Shown here piece by piece: positions 16,364 through 25,586 of a stretch of DNA of 64,000 bases (the first letter of the stretch is position 1; each line of letters starts with the position of its first letter). The stretch lies in NCBI GenBank assembly GCA_035318925.1, contig DATHDS010000027.1, positions 1-64,000 on the forward strand, in the 5' to 3' direction. The notes under the pieces were generated by a model. It was not told the origin of the DNA and ran no database searches. It worked only from the letters and a program-made list of their open reading frames with translations. The position numbers and the translations under genes are program-made. The DNA comes from VAXT01 sp035318925 (GTDB lineage Bacteria > Actinomycetota > Thermoleophilia > Gaiellales > Gaiellaceae).

Positions 16364-17682
16364 GGCGCCAGCACCTCCGCGAGCCGGTCGATGTCCTCGC
16401 GCGTGCGTTTCTCGGTGACGCAGACGAGCAGCGCGTCCTCCAGCCCCGCGTAGTCGCGCTTGAGCGCGTAGCCGGGATGGACGCCCTGCTTGCGCGCAGC
16501 ACGGATCGCCTCCTCGGCCGGCCGTCCGGCGTGGATGGCAAACTCCTTGAATGTTGCCTGTTCTGGAAACACGAGCGGTAGGCCGAGCTGGTCCTTCGCA
16601 TAGGCCGCGAGGGCCATGCAGGTCTCCCCCTGCTCCCTGAGGCCCTGGGGCCCGAGCCACGAGAGGTGGACGAGCCCGGCGAGCGCCAGCAGCGTCTGGT
16701 TCGTCGTGATGTTCGACGTCGCCTTCTCGCGGCGGATGTGCTGTTCGCGGGTCTGCAGGGTCAGGACATAGGCGCGCCGGCCTTCGACGTCGGTCGTCTC
16801 ACCGACGATCCGGCCGGGCATGCGCCGCACATAGTCGGAGCGTGCCGCCAAGAAGCCGTAGTGGGGCCCGCCGTACGACTGGTAGTTGCCAGACGCCTGG
16901 CCTTCGCCGATGGCGAGCGCGCAGCCGTACGCCCCGGGCGCCTCGAGGACTCCGAGCGACACCGGGTCGACGTGCGCGACCGGTAGAGCCCCGGCGTCGT
17001 TCGCGGCGGCGGCGAGGTCGGGCGCCGGCTCCAGGCAGCCGAAGAAGTTCGGCTGCTGGAATATGACGCATGCCGCATCGCGCGCGGCGGTGGCCAGCTC
17101 GTCCGGATCGGTCACGCCGTCCCGATGCGGAACCTCGACCACCTCGAGGCCGAAGCCGGGCGCATACGTCTTCACGACCTGGCGCACCTGCGGACTGAGC
17201 GTCTCGGCGAGCACGATGCGCGAGCGGCCGGTGACGTGCTTCGCGACGAAGCAGGCGTCTGCGGCGACCGTCGTGCCGTCGTACCCGGACGCGTTCGAGA
17301 CGTCCATGCCGGTCAGCTCGCAGATCGCCGTCTGGTACTCGAAGATCGACTGGAGCACCCCCTGGCTCATCTCGGGCTGGTAGGGCGTATAGGCGGTCAG
17401 GAACTCCCCGCGCTGCAGGACGGCGTCGACGACCGCCGGCACGTAGTGGTCGTAGATCCCCGCTCCGAGGAACGAGAGCTCGCGGCCCGTGTCGACGTTC
17501 TTGGCGGCGAGCTTCTCGAGGTGGGTGACGATCTCCTGCTCCGAGAGGGCACGCTCGAGGTCGAGCTCACGCGGGAAGCGCACGCCCTTCGGGATGTCGC
17601 GAAAGAGCTCGTCGATCGACTCGACGCCGATCACCGCGAGCATCTCGTCGCGGTCTCGCTCGGTGAGCGAGAGGTAGCTCAC
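16360..17682 (-). CDS. gcvPA: Glycine dehydrogenase (decarboxylating) subunit 1
   Basis: Alpha half of the split P-protein, 440 residues, normal length. YLSLTERDRDEML at the start and TAYTPYQPEMSQG near 95-107 are family signatures. It has no PLP lysine of its own and forms the dimer with GcvPB. Split P-proteins are common in Firmicutes, archaea and deep actinobacteria. Actinomycetes proper usually carry a fused GcvP, which supports the Thermoleophilia inference. GTG start overlaps the gcvH stop by four bases. Confidence 0.95.
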   Translation of the reverse strand: MSYLSLTERDRDEMLAVIGVESIDELFRDIPKGVRFPRELDLERALSEQEIVTHLEKLAAKNVDTGRELSFLGAGIYDHYVPAVVDAVLQRGEFLTAYTPYQPEMSQGVLQSIFEYQTAICELTGMDVSNASGYDGTTVAADACFVAKHVTGRSRIVLAETLSPQVRQVVKTYAPGFGLEVVEVPHRDGVTDPDELATAARDAACVIFQQPNFFGCLEPAPDLAAAANDAGALPVAHVDPVSLGVLEAPGAYGCALAIGEGQASGNYQSYGGPHYGFLAARSDYVRRMPGRIVGETTDVEGRRAYVLTLQTREQHIRREKATSNITTNQTLLALAGLVHLSWLGPQGLREQGETCMALAAYAKDQLGLPLVFPEQATFKEFAIHAGRPAEEAIRAARKQGVHPGYALKRDYAGLEDALLVCVTEKRTREDIDRLAEVLAP

Positions 17683-18074
17683 TGCTCGGCGACGAAGCTC
17701 TTGTAGGCCGCGGCGTCCATCAGCTCGTCCGCCTCCGAGGGCTCGGTGAGGCGGATGCGCACGAGCCAGCCCTCGCCGTACGAGTCCTCGTTCACGGTCT
17801 CGGGCTCGTCGACCACCTTCGCGTTGACCTCGACGATGACGCCGGAGACCGGGGCGATCAGGTCCGAGACGGCCTTGACCGACTCGACCTCTCCGTACGA
17901 GGTGCCCTTCGTGACCTCAGCCCCCTCCTCCGGCGGCTCGTAGTGCACCAGTTCGCCGAGCGAGTCCTGGGCGAACCAGGTGATCCCGAGCGTGGCCTCG
18001 TCACCCTCGACGCGCGCCCAGTCGTGCTCGGCGTTGTAGTGGAGATCGTCGGGATAGCTCTCGGCTGCGGCCAC
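17679..18074 (-). CDS. gcvH: Glycine cleavage system H protein
   Basis: Lipoyl carrier that shuttles aminomethyl between P, T and L proteins. 131 residues. Lys 67 in GEVESVKAVSDL is the lipoylation site. The GTG at 18074 is chosen for the AAGGAGG nine bases before it; upstream codons belong to gcvT. Only four bases separate it from the gcvT stop. Confidence 0.95.
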   Translation of the reverse strand: MAAAESYPDDLHYNAEHDWARVEGDEATLGITWFAQDSLGELVHYEPPEEGAEVTKGTSYGEVESVKAVSDLIAPVSGVIVEVNAKVVDEPETVNEDSYGEGWLVRIRLTEPSEADELMDAAAYKSFVAEQ

Positions 18075-18078
18075 GTAC

Positions 18079-19128
18079 TTACGCCTCCTTCTTGTAGATC
18101 GGTTTGGGGACGACCTCGGCATGTCTCGGCCGACCGCGGATGTCGATCGTGATCGTCGAGCCGGGCACGGAGTGCTCGGTCGCGACGTAGCCCAGGCCGA
18201 TGCCCTTGTCGAGCATCGGCGAGTGCGTGCCGGAGGTGACCTCGCCGCCCTCGGCGATCGCCATCCCCTGGCGGGGGATTCCAGGCTCCTGCATGACGAA
18301 GGCGGCGAGCTTGCGCGCCGGCCCTTCGGCCTTGATCCGGCGCAGCTCCTCGACTCCGGTGAAGTCCTTGTCGAGCGCGCAGACCCAGCCCAGGCCGGCC
18401 GAGATCGCGTCGGTCTCCGGCCCGATGTCGTTTCCGTGCAGCGGGTAGCAGACCTCGAGGCGGAGCGTGTCGCGGGCGCCGAGGCCCGCAGGCTTCGCGC
18501 CTCGTTCGAGCACGGCGTCCCAAAGCGCGACCGCGTCCTCGTTCATGACCATCAGCTCGACGCCCTGCTCGCCGGTGTAGCCGGTGCGGTTGACCATGCA
18601 CTCGATGCCGTCGATCTTGCCCATCGCGAAGGTGAAGGCGGGCGCCTCGTCGAGCCCGAGGCGCTCGAGCGACCGCGGGCCCTGCACCGCGAGCAGCGCG
18701 TATCGATGAGAGACGTTCCGGACGTCGGAGCCCGGCCGCTCACGCTCCTTGACCCACTCGTAATCGACGTCGCTGTTGGAGGCGTTGACGACGAGGAGGT
18801 AACGGCCTCCCTCGAGCCGGTAGACGATCAGGTCGTCGACGATCCCGCCCTGCTCGTTCGTGAGCAGCGTGTACTGGGCGTCACCGATCTCGAGCTTGTC
18901 GAGGTCGTTCGAGAGCAAAGACTGGAGCAGCTCGCGCGCGTGCGGGCCTTCGACCTCGAGCTCGCCCATGTGCGAGACGTCGAAGACGCCGCAGTCCTCG
19001 CGCACGGCGCGGTGCTCGGGGATGACGCCCTCGTACTGCACGGGCATCTCCCAGCCGGCGAACGGCACCATCCGGGCGCCGAGCGAGACGTGGCGCTCGT
19101 AGAGCGGCGTGCGAAGCAGCGTCTGCAT
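18079..19128 (-). CDS. gcvT: Aminomethyltransferase (T protein)
   Basis: Transfers the methylene group to tetrahydrofolate and releases ammonia. 349 residues; the N-terminus LYERHVSLGARMVPFAGWEMPVQ-type motif and DVSHMGELEVEG at about 49-60 are typical. First gene of the gcv operon. No glycine riboswitch fits in the 44 bases between it and the ftsZ stop, so the operon may be read through from ftsZ or use a promoter inside ftsZ. No gcvL (lipoamide dehydrogenase) is present here. Confidence 0.95.
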   Translation of the reverse strand: MQTLLRTPLYERHVSLGARMVPFAGWEMPVQYEGVIPEHRAVREDCGVFDVSHMGELEVEGPHARELLQSLLSNDLDKLEIGDAQYTLLTNEQGGIVDDLIVYRLEGGRYLLVVNASNSDVDYEWVKERERPGSDVRNVSHRYALLAVQGPRSLERLGLDEAPAFTFAMGKIDGIECMVNRTGYTGEQGVELMVMNEDAVALWDAVLERGAKPAGLGARDTLRLEVCYPLHGNDIGPETDAISAGLGWVCALDKDFTGVEELRRIKAEGPARKLAAFVMQEPGIPRQGMAIAEGGEVTSGTHSPMLDKGIGLGYVATEHSVPGSTITIDIRGRPRHAEVVPKPIYKKEA

Positions 19129-19172
19129 GTGCCCCGGATGCTAACCGCGGGCGATTTGCCGAATGAGGCTGA

Positions 19173-20261
19173 CTAGTCGCGCAGGAACGACGGCACTTCG
19201 AGCACGTCGGCCGGGACCTCGAAGCTGCCCTCTTCCGCCGTCGGAGCGGAGCGCTCGCGGGCGCCTTCCTCCGCGGGCCGCTCTTCACGGCGGCGCCGCC
19301 GATAACGCTCCGGCCCGAAGCCGGTCGCGATTACGGTCACGCGCACCTCGTCCTTCAGAGCGTGGTCGATGACCGCCCCGAAGATGACGTTCGCGTTCTG
19401 GTCGGCTGCGCTGGTGACGACCTCGGCCGCCTCGTTCACCTCGAACAGGCCCATCTCCTTGCCGCCCGTGACGTTGAGGAGGATGCCTGTTGCACCCTCG
19501 ATCGAGGCTTCGAGCAGGGGCGAGGAAACGGCCGCGCGTGCGGCCTCGCTCGCGCGGTTCTCGCCCGACGCGATCCCGATTCCCATCAGCGCGGAGCCGG
19601 CGTCGCGCATGATCGTGCGCACATCGGCAAAGTCGAGGTTGACGAGGCCCGGGATCGTGATCAGGTCGGTGATGCCCTGCACGCCCTGGCGCAGGACGTC
19701 ATCTGCCAGCCGGAACGCGTCCACGATCGAGGTGTCCTTGTCGACGACCTGGAGCAGCCGGTCGTTCTCGATCACGATCAACGTGTCGACGTGCTCGCGC
19801 AGCTCGCGGATTCCCAGCTCGGCCTGCTCCGCGCGCTTGCGGCCCTCGAACGAAAACGGCCGCGTGACGACTCCGACCGTGATCGCCCCGAGCTCGCGTG
19901 AGATCTCCGCGACGGTCGGTGCGCCGCCCGTCCCCGTGCCCCCGCCCTCGCCTGCGGTCACGAAGACCATGTCGGCGCCCTTCAGCGCCTCCTTCAATTC
20001 GTCCTTGCTCTCGTGCGCCGCGGCCTTCCCCACCTCGGGGTTCGCGCCGGCGCCGAGGCCGCGGGTGCCGTCGGTGCCGATCTGGAGCTTGACGTCGGCA
20101 TCCGTCATCAGGAGCGCCTGTGCGTCGGTGTTGACGGCGATGAACTCGCACCCGGTCAGCCCTGCGTCGACCATGCGGTTGACGGCGTTCGAGCCGCCGC
20201 CGCCGACGCCGGCGACCTTGAGGACTGCGAGGAATTTCTGGGACGGATCGCGCATGCTCAT
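19173..20261 (-). CDS. ftsZ: Cell division protein FtsZ
   Basis: Tubulin-like GTPase that forms the Z-ring. 362 residues. GTP-binding GVGGGGSNAVNRM (18-30), tubulin signature GGGTGTGGAP (106-115), T7-loop NLDFADV near 207. After a short charged linker it ends EVPSFLRD, the actinobacterial-type tail that binds partner proteins. Last dcw gene. It has its own promoter (20321-20349) in a 139-base gap after ftsQ. No ftsA or sepF is nearby. Confidence 0.97.
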   Translation of the reverse strand: MSMRDPSQKFLAVLKVAGVGGGGSNAVNRMVDAGLTGCEFIAVNTDAQALLMTDADVKLQIGTDGTRGLGAGANPEVGKAAAHESKDELKEALKGADMVFVTAGEGGGTGTGGAPTVAEISRELGAITVGVVTRPFSFEGRKRAEQAELGIRELREHVDTLIVIENDRLLQVVDKDTSIVDAFRLADDVLRQGVQGITDLITIPGLVNLDFADVRTIMRDAGSALMGIGIASGENRASEAARAAVSSPLLEASIEGATGILLNVTGGKEMGLFEVNEAAEVVTSAADQNANVIFGAVIDHALKDEVRVTVIATGFGPERYRRRRREERPAEEGARERSAPTAEEGSFEVPADVLEVPSFLRD

Positions 20262-20320
20262 CGATTAAGACCTCAACCTGTAGTGGAGCATAGGGTGTGG
20301 GCCGGACGTAAGACCGCACC

Positions 20321-20349
20321 AGAGTACGCGGCGCCAACCCGCATGTCAA
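20321..20349 (-). promoter_or_regulatory. Sigma-A-type promoter of ftsZ
   Basis: TTGACA (-35, 20344-20349 read on minus), 17-base spacer, TACTCT (-10, 20321-20326). The predicted transcript start is near 20314, giving a leader of about 50 bases before the ftsZ ATG. Confidence 0.65.
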
Positions 20350-20400
20350 CGGAGAGTCGTCGACCTAAGTATAAGGCTCTACCTGAGACTTGAGAGTCGC

Positions 20401-21195
20401 TCAACCGGCGACCGGTCGTTCCGGCACGCTCACGTCCACGTAGCGCGCTTCGCCGTCGACGAGGTCGAGCACGTGCCGGGCGACCGCAAGCTGCAGCGGG
20501 ACGTCCCCACCCGCACCCAGGCGGATCTCCGGTCCCGCACGCAGAACGAGCGTGAGCTCCCCCTCGACGTCGCGCGCCTCTCGGACCCGCGCGAAGACGT
20601 GGCGGTCGGCCGCCAGGACGCGACCGAGGACGAGCGCCGGCCCGAGCGACGCCTCGTCGGTCAGCAATGCGCCGTCACCGGGAACGGGCGAGTTGGCCAC
20701 CCAGACCCGCGGCAAAGAGTAGGCAGCGGGGTCGTCGAGGGGCCGGAGCACCCTCCCCCGCTCCGTCACGAGCCAGGCGTCCGACCCGCGTCTGAGCACG
20801 GCGACCGGGCGCTCGGCGGAAACGACGATGCGCGCCGTGTGCGGAAAGGCCCGGTCGTACGAGAGCAGGCTCACATCGGGTAACCGCTGGAGCTGGCGAT
20901 CGATCGCTGCGGCGTCGACCGAGAGCAGGCTCTGGCCGGCCAGTGGCTCCAGCGCCTTATCGACCCGCCGGACGACCGAGGGGCGCGCACCGGTCACCTC
21001 GACCTGCTGGACTGCGAACATCGATGTCTCGCGGGCCAGGAGGTAGCCGCCGGCCGCGAGCCCGATCAGCCCGAAGCCGACGAGCAGCGAGCGGCCGGAG
21101 GGGAGAAAACGCGCGATCGAGCTCGGCACGAGGAGATGCCGCCTCGCCGGAGCGAGGACGGTGGGTCGCGAACGTGGCTTGCGGGCCGCAGGCAC
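20401..21195 (-). CDS. ftsQ: Cell division protein FtsQ (POTRA domain)
   Basis: Divisome scaffold linking FtsL/FtsI to other proteins. 264 residues from the GTG at 21195; the frame is open further up to 21471 but those residues are low complexity and there is no ribosome binding site, so the start is uncertain. Basic N-terminus, one transmembrane helix (about residues 36-52 in LLVGFGLIGLAAGG), then the POTRA start MFAVQQVEVTGA and the FtsQ beta domain. A 200-base gap with a GC palindrome separates it from murB. Confidence 0.85.
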   Translation of the reverse strand: MPAARKPRSRPTVLAPARRHLLVPSSIARFLPSGRSLLVGFGLIGLAAGGYLLARETSMFAVQQVEVTGARPSVVRRVDKALEPLAGQSLLSVDAAAIDRQLQRLPDVSLLSYDRAFPHTARIVVSAERPVAVLRRGSDAWLVTERGRVLRPLDDPAAYSLPRVWVANSPVPGDGALLTDEASLGPALVLGRVLAADRHVFARVREARDVEGELTLVLRAGPEIRLGAGGDVPLQLAVARHVLDLVDGEARYVDVSVPERPVAG

Positions 21196-21290
21196 GCATT
21201 TGTGTTCGGCGCGGTGCCCGGAAGCCCTACACCGTCTAGCTGCTACGCGAACGGAATAAGCCCGCGTTCGAGCGATGGACCGTACGGACC

Positions 21291-21313
21291 TGTCCAGGGC
21301 CTGGCCCTGGACA
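21291..21313. repeat. GC-rich perfect palindrome between murB and ftsQ
   Basis: TGTCCAGGGCC, one-base centre T, GGCCCTGGACA: 11-base arms. It lies in the 202-base murB-ftsQ gap (21196-21397), which otherwise holds no gene. It could act as an mRNA hairpin separating the two cistrons or as a protein site. No T run follows on either strand. Confidence 0.7.
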
Positions 21314-21397
21314 TGGCGCCACGGCCAATGTCCGGGGGAAAGCCGGGCGGGCGGGGTAGCGAAGTCGAACGCCGAACCGGCCGTCTTGAGCAGGTCG

Positions 21398-22279
21398 CTA
21401 GCCAAGCGCGGGGAGCTCGAGGGCGCCGACGAAGCGGACTTCGCGCTCGAGCTCGACCCCGAACTCCTCAAGGGCCCGTCGGCGCGCCTCGGCCATCAGC
21501 GCGAGAGCATCGACGGCCAGGCCCTCGCCCGCGTTCTCGATGAAGTTCGCGTGCCGCGGGGAGATCTGGGCGCCGCCGACCCGGTGGCCCTTCAGCCCGC
21601 AGGCTTCGAGCATCCGGCCGGCGGAGAGCTCGTGGTCCGGGTTCTTGAAGACGCTCCCGAAGGTGCGCTTGTTCGTCGGCTGAGCGGCCTTCCGCTTCGC
21701 CTGCATCTCGGCCACGGTCGCCTTGATCTCTTCCGGGTTACGAGGCTCGAGCCGGAACTCGGCGCGCGCGACGACCTCGCTCGGGCGCAGTCCGCACCGC
21801 CGGTACTCGAGCCCGAGCTCGGCCGGTGTGCGCCATTCGGGCCCTTCAGCCGAAACGACGAGTGCCCGATCGAGGATCCCTTTCCAGTCGCCCCCGTAGG
21901 CGCCCGCGTTCATCTGCACGCCGCCGCCGATCGTTCCGGGGATCGCGCAGGCGAACTCGAAGCCGCCGAGCCCGGCGGCCCGGGCCCGATGGAGGCAAAC
22001 GGCGTTCGTCGCCCCGGCGCCCGCGACAAGCTGCTCGCCCGCGGTGCGGGCCTCGGCGAGCTCGCCTTCGAGGCGGAGAACGAGGGCGTGCACCCCGTCG
22101 TCGGCGATCAGGAGGTTCGAGCCAAGTCCGATCGTGAAGACGTCCATTCCTTCCTCGGCCGCCCAGGCGAGAGCCCCCTGAAGCTCCTCGACAGTCCCAG
22201 GACGTGCGAAGTGGCGGGCGGGGCCCCCGATCCCGACTGTCGTCAGTCGCCTGAGCGGGACGTTCTCCTCGATCTTCAT
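21398..22279 (-). CDS. murB: UDP-N-acetylenolpyruvoylglucosamine reductase
   Basis: FAD enzyme that reduces the enolpyruvyl group to give UDP-MurNAc. 293 residues, type IIb-like length. FAD-binding GLGSNLLIADDGV (51-63), catalytic region AIPGTIGGGVQMNAGAYG (112-129), and C-terminal SPRHANFIEN with the proton-donating Ser region GSVFKNP. The ATG overlaps the murC stop by four bases, so the two are coupled. Confidence 0.95.
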   Translation of the reverse strand: MKIEENVPLRRLTTVGIGGPARHFARPGTVEELQGALAWAAEEGMDVFTIGLGSNLLIADDGVHALVLRLEGELAEARTAGEQLVAGAGATNAVCLHRARAAGLGGFEFACAIPGTIGGGVQMNAGAYGGDWKGILDRALVVSAEGPEWRTPAELGLEYRRCGLRPSEVVARAEFRLEPRNPEEIKATVAEMQAKRKAAQPTNKRTFGSVFKNPDHELSAGRMLEACGLKGHRVGGAQISPRHANFIENAGEGLAVDALALMAEARRRALEEFGVELEREVRFVGALELPALG

Positions 22280-23460
22280 GCGAGCTCCTCGAGCAGGAGC
22301 GGGACGGCGCGGTCGACGTCACCGGCGCCCACGGTCAATACCACGTCACCGGACCGGGCCCGGCGGGCGATGAACCTCGCGCCCTCCGCGACACTCGGCG
22401 TCCAGCCGACGGTCATCCCGGGGCGCGCTTCGGCGACCGCGTCGACGACGAGCTTCCCGCTCACGCCCTCGACCGGCGCCTCGCGCGCGGGGTAGATCTC
22501 CGTCACGGCGACGACGTCGGCCGCGGCGAGCGCGGCTCCGAGCTCCTGGGCCAGGTGCCGCGTGCGCGAGTACAGGTGCGGCTGGAAGAGCACGAGCACG
22601 CGGCCGCCGTCGCGCACGGCCGCGATCGTCGCCTCGATCTCGGCCGGATGGTGCGCGTAGTCGTCGAGCACGGCGACGCCGCCCGCCTCGCCTCGCCGCT
22701 CGAGCCGGCGTCCCGCGCCCGTGAACTCCGCAAGCTGCGGCCGGGCTTCCCCGAGAGTGACGCCGGCGAACTCGAGCGCCGCGAGCGCCGCCGCCGCGTT
22801 GCGACGGTTGTGCTCTCCGGGCACCGCGAGCTCGAGCTCGGCGGGCGCGAGCTCTCCGGCCCGCACGACCTGCGGCACCTCGGCGAGCCAGCGCTCGAAG
22901 AGTTGCTCGACCTCGGCCCGAGACCCGAACTCCGAGTGATGGTCGAGGTCGACGTTCGTGACGACCGCGATCTGCGGGCGCAGGTGCTCGATCGTGCGGT
23001 CGGACTCGTCGCCCTCGACGACGAGCCAGCCCGATCCTGCGCGCGCGTTGCCGCCGAGCTGCGGGATCTCGCCCCCGATCAGGAACGCGGGGTCCCGGCC
23101 GAGGCGGTCGAGCACGAAGGCGATCATCCCGGCCGTCGTCGTCTTCCCGTGCGCGCCCGCGACGACGATCGAGTCCTGCTGCGAGACGAGCTCTGCCAGA
23201 AACCCCGCGCGAGTCAAACCGGGCACCTGCCCGCTGAATGCTGTCGAGACCACCGCCTCGAAGCCCTCCGGAGCGGCCTCCACCCCGTCCGAAACAGTCA
23301 CAGGAATCCCCGCCGCGCGGACGTGCTCGAGGTACGGCGTTTCGTACCGGTCCCAACCGGCGACCTCGGCGCCCCAGGCCTTTGCCACCACCGCGTAGCC
23401 CGACAGGCCGGCTCCGCCGATGCCGACGAACCAGAGCCGCCGGTCAGCGAGCGAGGGCAA
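22276..23460 (-). CDS. murC: UDP-N-acetylmuramate--L-alanine ligase
   Basis: Adds the first L-Ala of the stem peptide, ATP-dependent. 394 residues, shorter than the usual ~460. N-terminal GIGGAGLSGYA, P-loop AGAHGKTTTAGM (101-112), GEHNRRNAAAALAA, and the MurC-specific LFQPHLYSRT. TTG start at 23460, since no ATG/GTG lies before the GIGGAG motif, overlapping murG by 17 bases. The shortening falls in the central domain; all catalytic motifs are intact. Confidence 0.93.
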   Translation of the reverse strand: MPSLADRRLWFVGIGGAGLSGYAVVAKAWGAEVAGWDRYETPYLEHVRAAGIPVTVSDGVEAAPEGFEAVVSTAFSGQVPGLTRAGFLAELVSQQDSIVVAGAHGKTTTAGMIAFVLDRLGRDPAFLIGGEIPQLGGNARAGSGWLVVEGDESDRTIEHLRPQIAVVTNVDLDHHSEFGSRAEVEQLFERWLAEVPQVVRAGELAPAELELAVPGEHNRRNAAAALAALEFAGVTLGEARPQLAEFTGAGRRLERRGEAGGVAVLDDYAHHPAEIEATIAAVRDGGRVLVLFQPHLYSRTRHLAQELGAALAAADVVAVTEIYPAREAPVEGVSGKLVVDAVAEARPGMTVGWTPSVAEGARFIARRARSGDVVLTVGAGDVDRAVPLLLEELA

Positions 23461-24508
23461 TGAGCTCCTCGGCGATCTCGTCGGCGGCGTCGGGCAGCGC
23501 GACCCGCTTCATCGCCGCGCCCATCTCCTTCAGGCGATCGGGGTCGCCGAGCAGCGAGCGCGCAAGATCCGGCACCCGGCCGAGCTCGGTCTCTGGGATC
23601 GTGATCGCGCCGCCTGCCCGCTCGAAGAAGCGCGCGTTTAATGCCTGGTGATCGGCCGTCGCGAACGGATACGGGACGAGGATCGCGGGCTTCCCGGCGG
23701 CAGCGACCTCCCACACCGAGCCGCCCGCGCGCGCGACGACGAGATCAGCAGCGGCGAGCGCGGCTCCGAACTCGTGGGTGAACGGCAGCAGCTTGTAGTC
23801 GTCGCGCGTCACCCGGTGGCGCAGGCGCTCGTAATCGCGCTCGCCGCTCAGGTGGAGGACGGCGGGCCCCGTCTCGCCGAGCGTCTCGACCACGAGCTCG
23901 TTCAGGCTCGCGGCCCCCTGGCTGCCGCCGAAGACGAGCAGGACGCGCGCGCGAGGCGGCAGATCGAAGACGCGGCGGCCCTCGGCGCGCGAGGGCGGGC
24001 GGTTCCGGGCCGGGATCGGACGGCCGGTCACCCGGTACTTGGGCCCGTCGCGGCCCTCGATCGGGAACGCAAGAAACACGCGGCGCGCGAACGGAGCCGC
24101 GAGCCGGTTCGCGAGACCGAGGTGCGCGTCCGCTTCCATGAGCGCCGCCGGGATCCCCATCCGCGACGCGGCGTAGACCATCGGCCCGGCTACGTAGCCC
24201 CCGCCGCCGAGCACGACGTCGGGCTTGCGCTCCCGCAGGATCCGCCGGCAGGCCCGCGGCGCGCGCATCGCCCGCGCGAGCGCCCGGGCCTGGGCAGGCC
24301 CGGGCCGGCGTGGGAGCCCGGAGACCACGAACGTGTCGAGCTCGAAGCCCGCCTCAGGAACGAGCCGCGCCTCGACGCGATCCGGCGACCCGGCGAACGT
24401 CACGTGGACGCCGCGTGCTGCGAGCGCCTCTGCGACTGCGAGCGACGGCAGCACGTGGCCGGCCGTCCCCCCGGCTGCGATCAGGCATCTGAGCTCTTGT
24501 TTTTCCAC
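23444..24508 (-). CDS. murG: MurG: lipid II-forming GlcNAc transferase
   Basis: Transfers GlcNAc from UDP-GlcNAc to lipid I at the inner face of the membrane. 354 residues from the GTG at 24508. GGTAGHVLPSLAVAEAL at the N-terminus (glycine-rich loop 1), VLGGGGYVAGP loop 2, and the UDP-GlcNAc site FGGSQGAASLNE and HxxxxxxHQALNARFFE. AGGA lies just before the start. The first 155 bases overlap the end of ftsW in another frame. The start cannot be moved downstream because the essential loop begins at residue ~11. Confidence 0.94.
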   Translation of the reverse strand: MEKQELRCLIAAGGTAGHVLPSLAVAEALAARGVHVTFAGSPDRVEARLVPEAGFELDTFVVSGLPRRPGPAQARALARAMRAPRACRRILRERKPDVVLGGGGYVAGPMVYAASRMGIPAALMEADAHLGLANRLAAPFARRVFLAFPIEGRDGPKYRVTGRPIPARNRPPSRAEGRRVFDLPPRARVLLVFGGSQGAASLNELVVETLGETGPAVLHLSGERDYERLRHRVTRDDYKLLPFTHEFGAALAAADLVVARAGGSVWEVAAAGKPAILVPYPFATADHQALNARFFERAGGAITIPETELGRVPDLARSLLGDPDRLKEMGAAMKRVALPDAADEIAEELIALAR

Positions 24509-25586
24509 GTTGTCCTGCGATGTTAAGGAGGACGCCCGCCGAGGCGAGCGAGACAATGAGGCTCGAGCCGCCGTACGAGACGAACGGGAGCGTGATTCCC
24601 GTCAATGGAGCGAGCCCGAGCACCGCGGCGAGATTGATCAGCGCCTGGCCGCAGATGAGCGTCGTCAGGCCGGCCGCGAGCCGCTTGCCGAAGGGATCAC
24701 GGCAATGCAGCGCGACGCGGAGGCCCGCGTAGGCGAACACGACGTAGGCGGCGATGAGGAGGGTCGCGCCGAGCAGACCGAGCTCCTCGCCGATCGTCGC
24801 GAAGATCATGTCCGTGTGCGCCTCAGGCAGATAGTTGTTCTTCAAGACTCCATGTCCGAGACCAACGCCCAGCCATCCACCCGAGCCAACACCCAGGATG
24901 CCCTGGAGGGTCTGGTACCCCGCGCCCTGCGGGTCCTGCCCCGGGTTGAGGAAGCTGAAGAATCGGGCCCGCCGGTAGGGCTCGATCCAGATGGCAGCCA
25001 TCGCGAGGCCAAAGGCGATCGTGCCGCCCGCCGCGAGCACGCGCAGGGGCGTCCCCGAGACGATCAGGATCGCTCCGAGGACGATGCCGATCGCGATCAC
25101 GGTGCCCAGGTCCGGCTCGAGCAGGATGAGCCCGGCGAAGAGCCCTGCGGTGAGCCCGATCGGCCTGGCGAGCTCCTTCAGCGTCTTGGGAGCAGGCCGG
25201 CGCGCGAGGTATGCAGCCGCCCAGATCGCGAGACTGATCTTCGCGAGCTCCGAGGGCTGGAAGCTGAGGGAGCCGACGCCGAGCCAGCGGCGAGCGCCGT
25301 TCACCTGCTGGCCGAGCGCGAGCACCGCGAGGCAGAGCCCGAGGCTCGTCAACATCAGCACGGGCGCGAGGAAGCGGAGCGCCCGGTAGTCGGTGCGCGA
25401 GGCGACCATCAGGAGCGCGACGCCGATCAGCGCGTAGATCGCCTCCCGCTTCAGGTAGAAGATCGGGTCGCCTCCGCCAAGTGCCGCGGGCGCGGAAGTG
25501 GCGCTGTAGACCATCACGAGCCCGAACGCGGTCAGGCCGAGCGTGACGAGGACGAGGATGTGCGACTCGAGCTGGCCCTTTTTCAC
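24354..25586 (-). CDS. ftsW: FtsW: SEDS-family septal peptidoglycan polymerase
   Basis: Polymerises lipid II at the septum together with FtsI. 410 residues, about ten transmembrane helices. GARRWLGVGSLSFQPSELAK (97-116) and the catalytic loop region of SEDS proteins, VSYGGSSL near the end, are diagnostic. After LLNIAGQRG the frame continues as an Arg-rich tail of about 50 residues that lies entirely in the overlap with murG. This is either a real basic cytoplasmic tail or a frameshift artefact. GTG start overlaps the murD stop by four bases. Confidence 0.93.
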   Translation of the reverse strand: MKKGQLESHILVLVTLGLTAFGLVMVYSATSAPAALGGGDPIFYLKREAIYALIGVALLMVASRTDYRALRFLAPVLMLTSLGLCLAVLALGQQVNGARRWLGVGSLSFQPSELAKISLAIWAAAYLARRPAPKTLKELARPIGLTAGLFAGLILLEPDLGTVIAIGIVLGAILIVSGTPLRVLAAGGTIAFGLAMAAIWIEPYRRARFFSFLNPGQDPQGAGYQTLQGILGVGSGGWLGVGLGHGVLKNNYLPEAHTDMIFATIGEELGLLGATLLIAAYVVFAYAGLRVALHCRDPFGKRLAAGLTTLICGQALINLAAVLGLAPLTGITLPFVSYGGSSLIVSLASAGVLLNIAGQRGKTRAQMPDRSRGDGRPRAAVARSRRGARSTRRPRDVRRVAGSRRGAARS

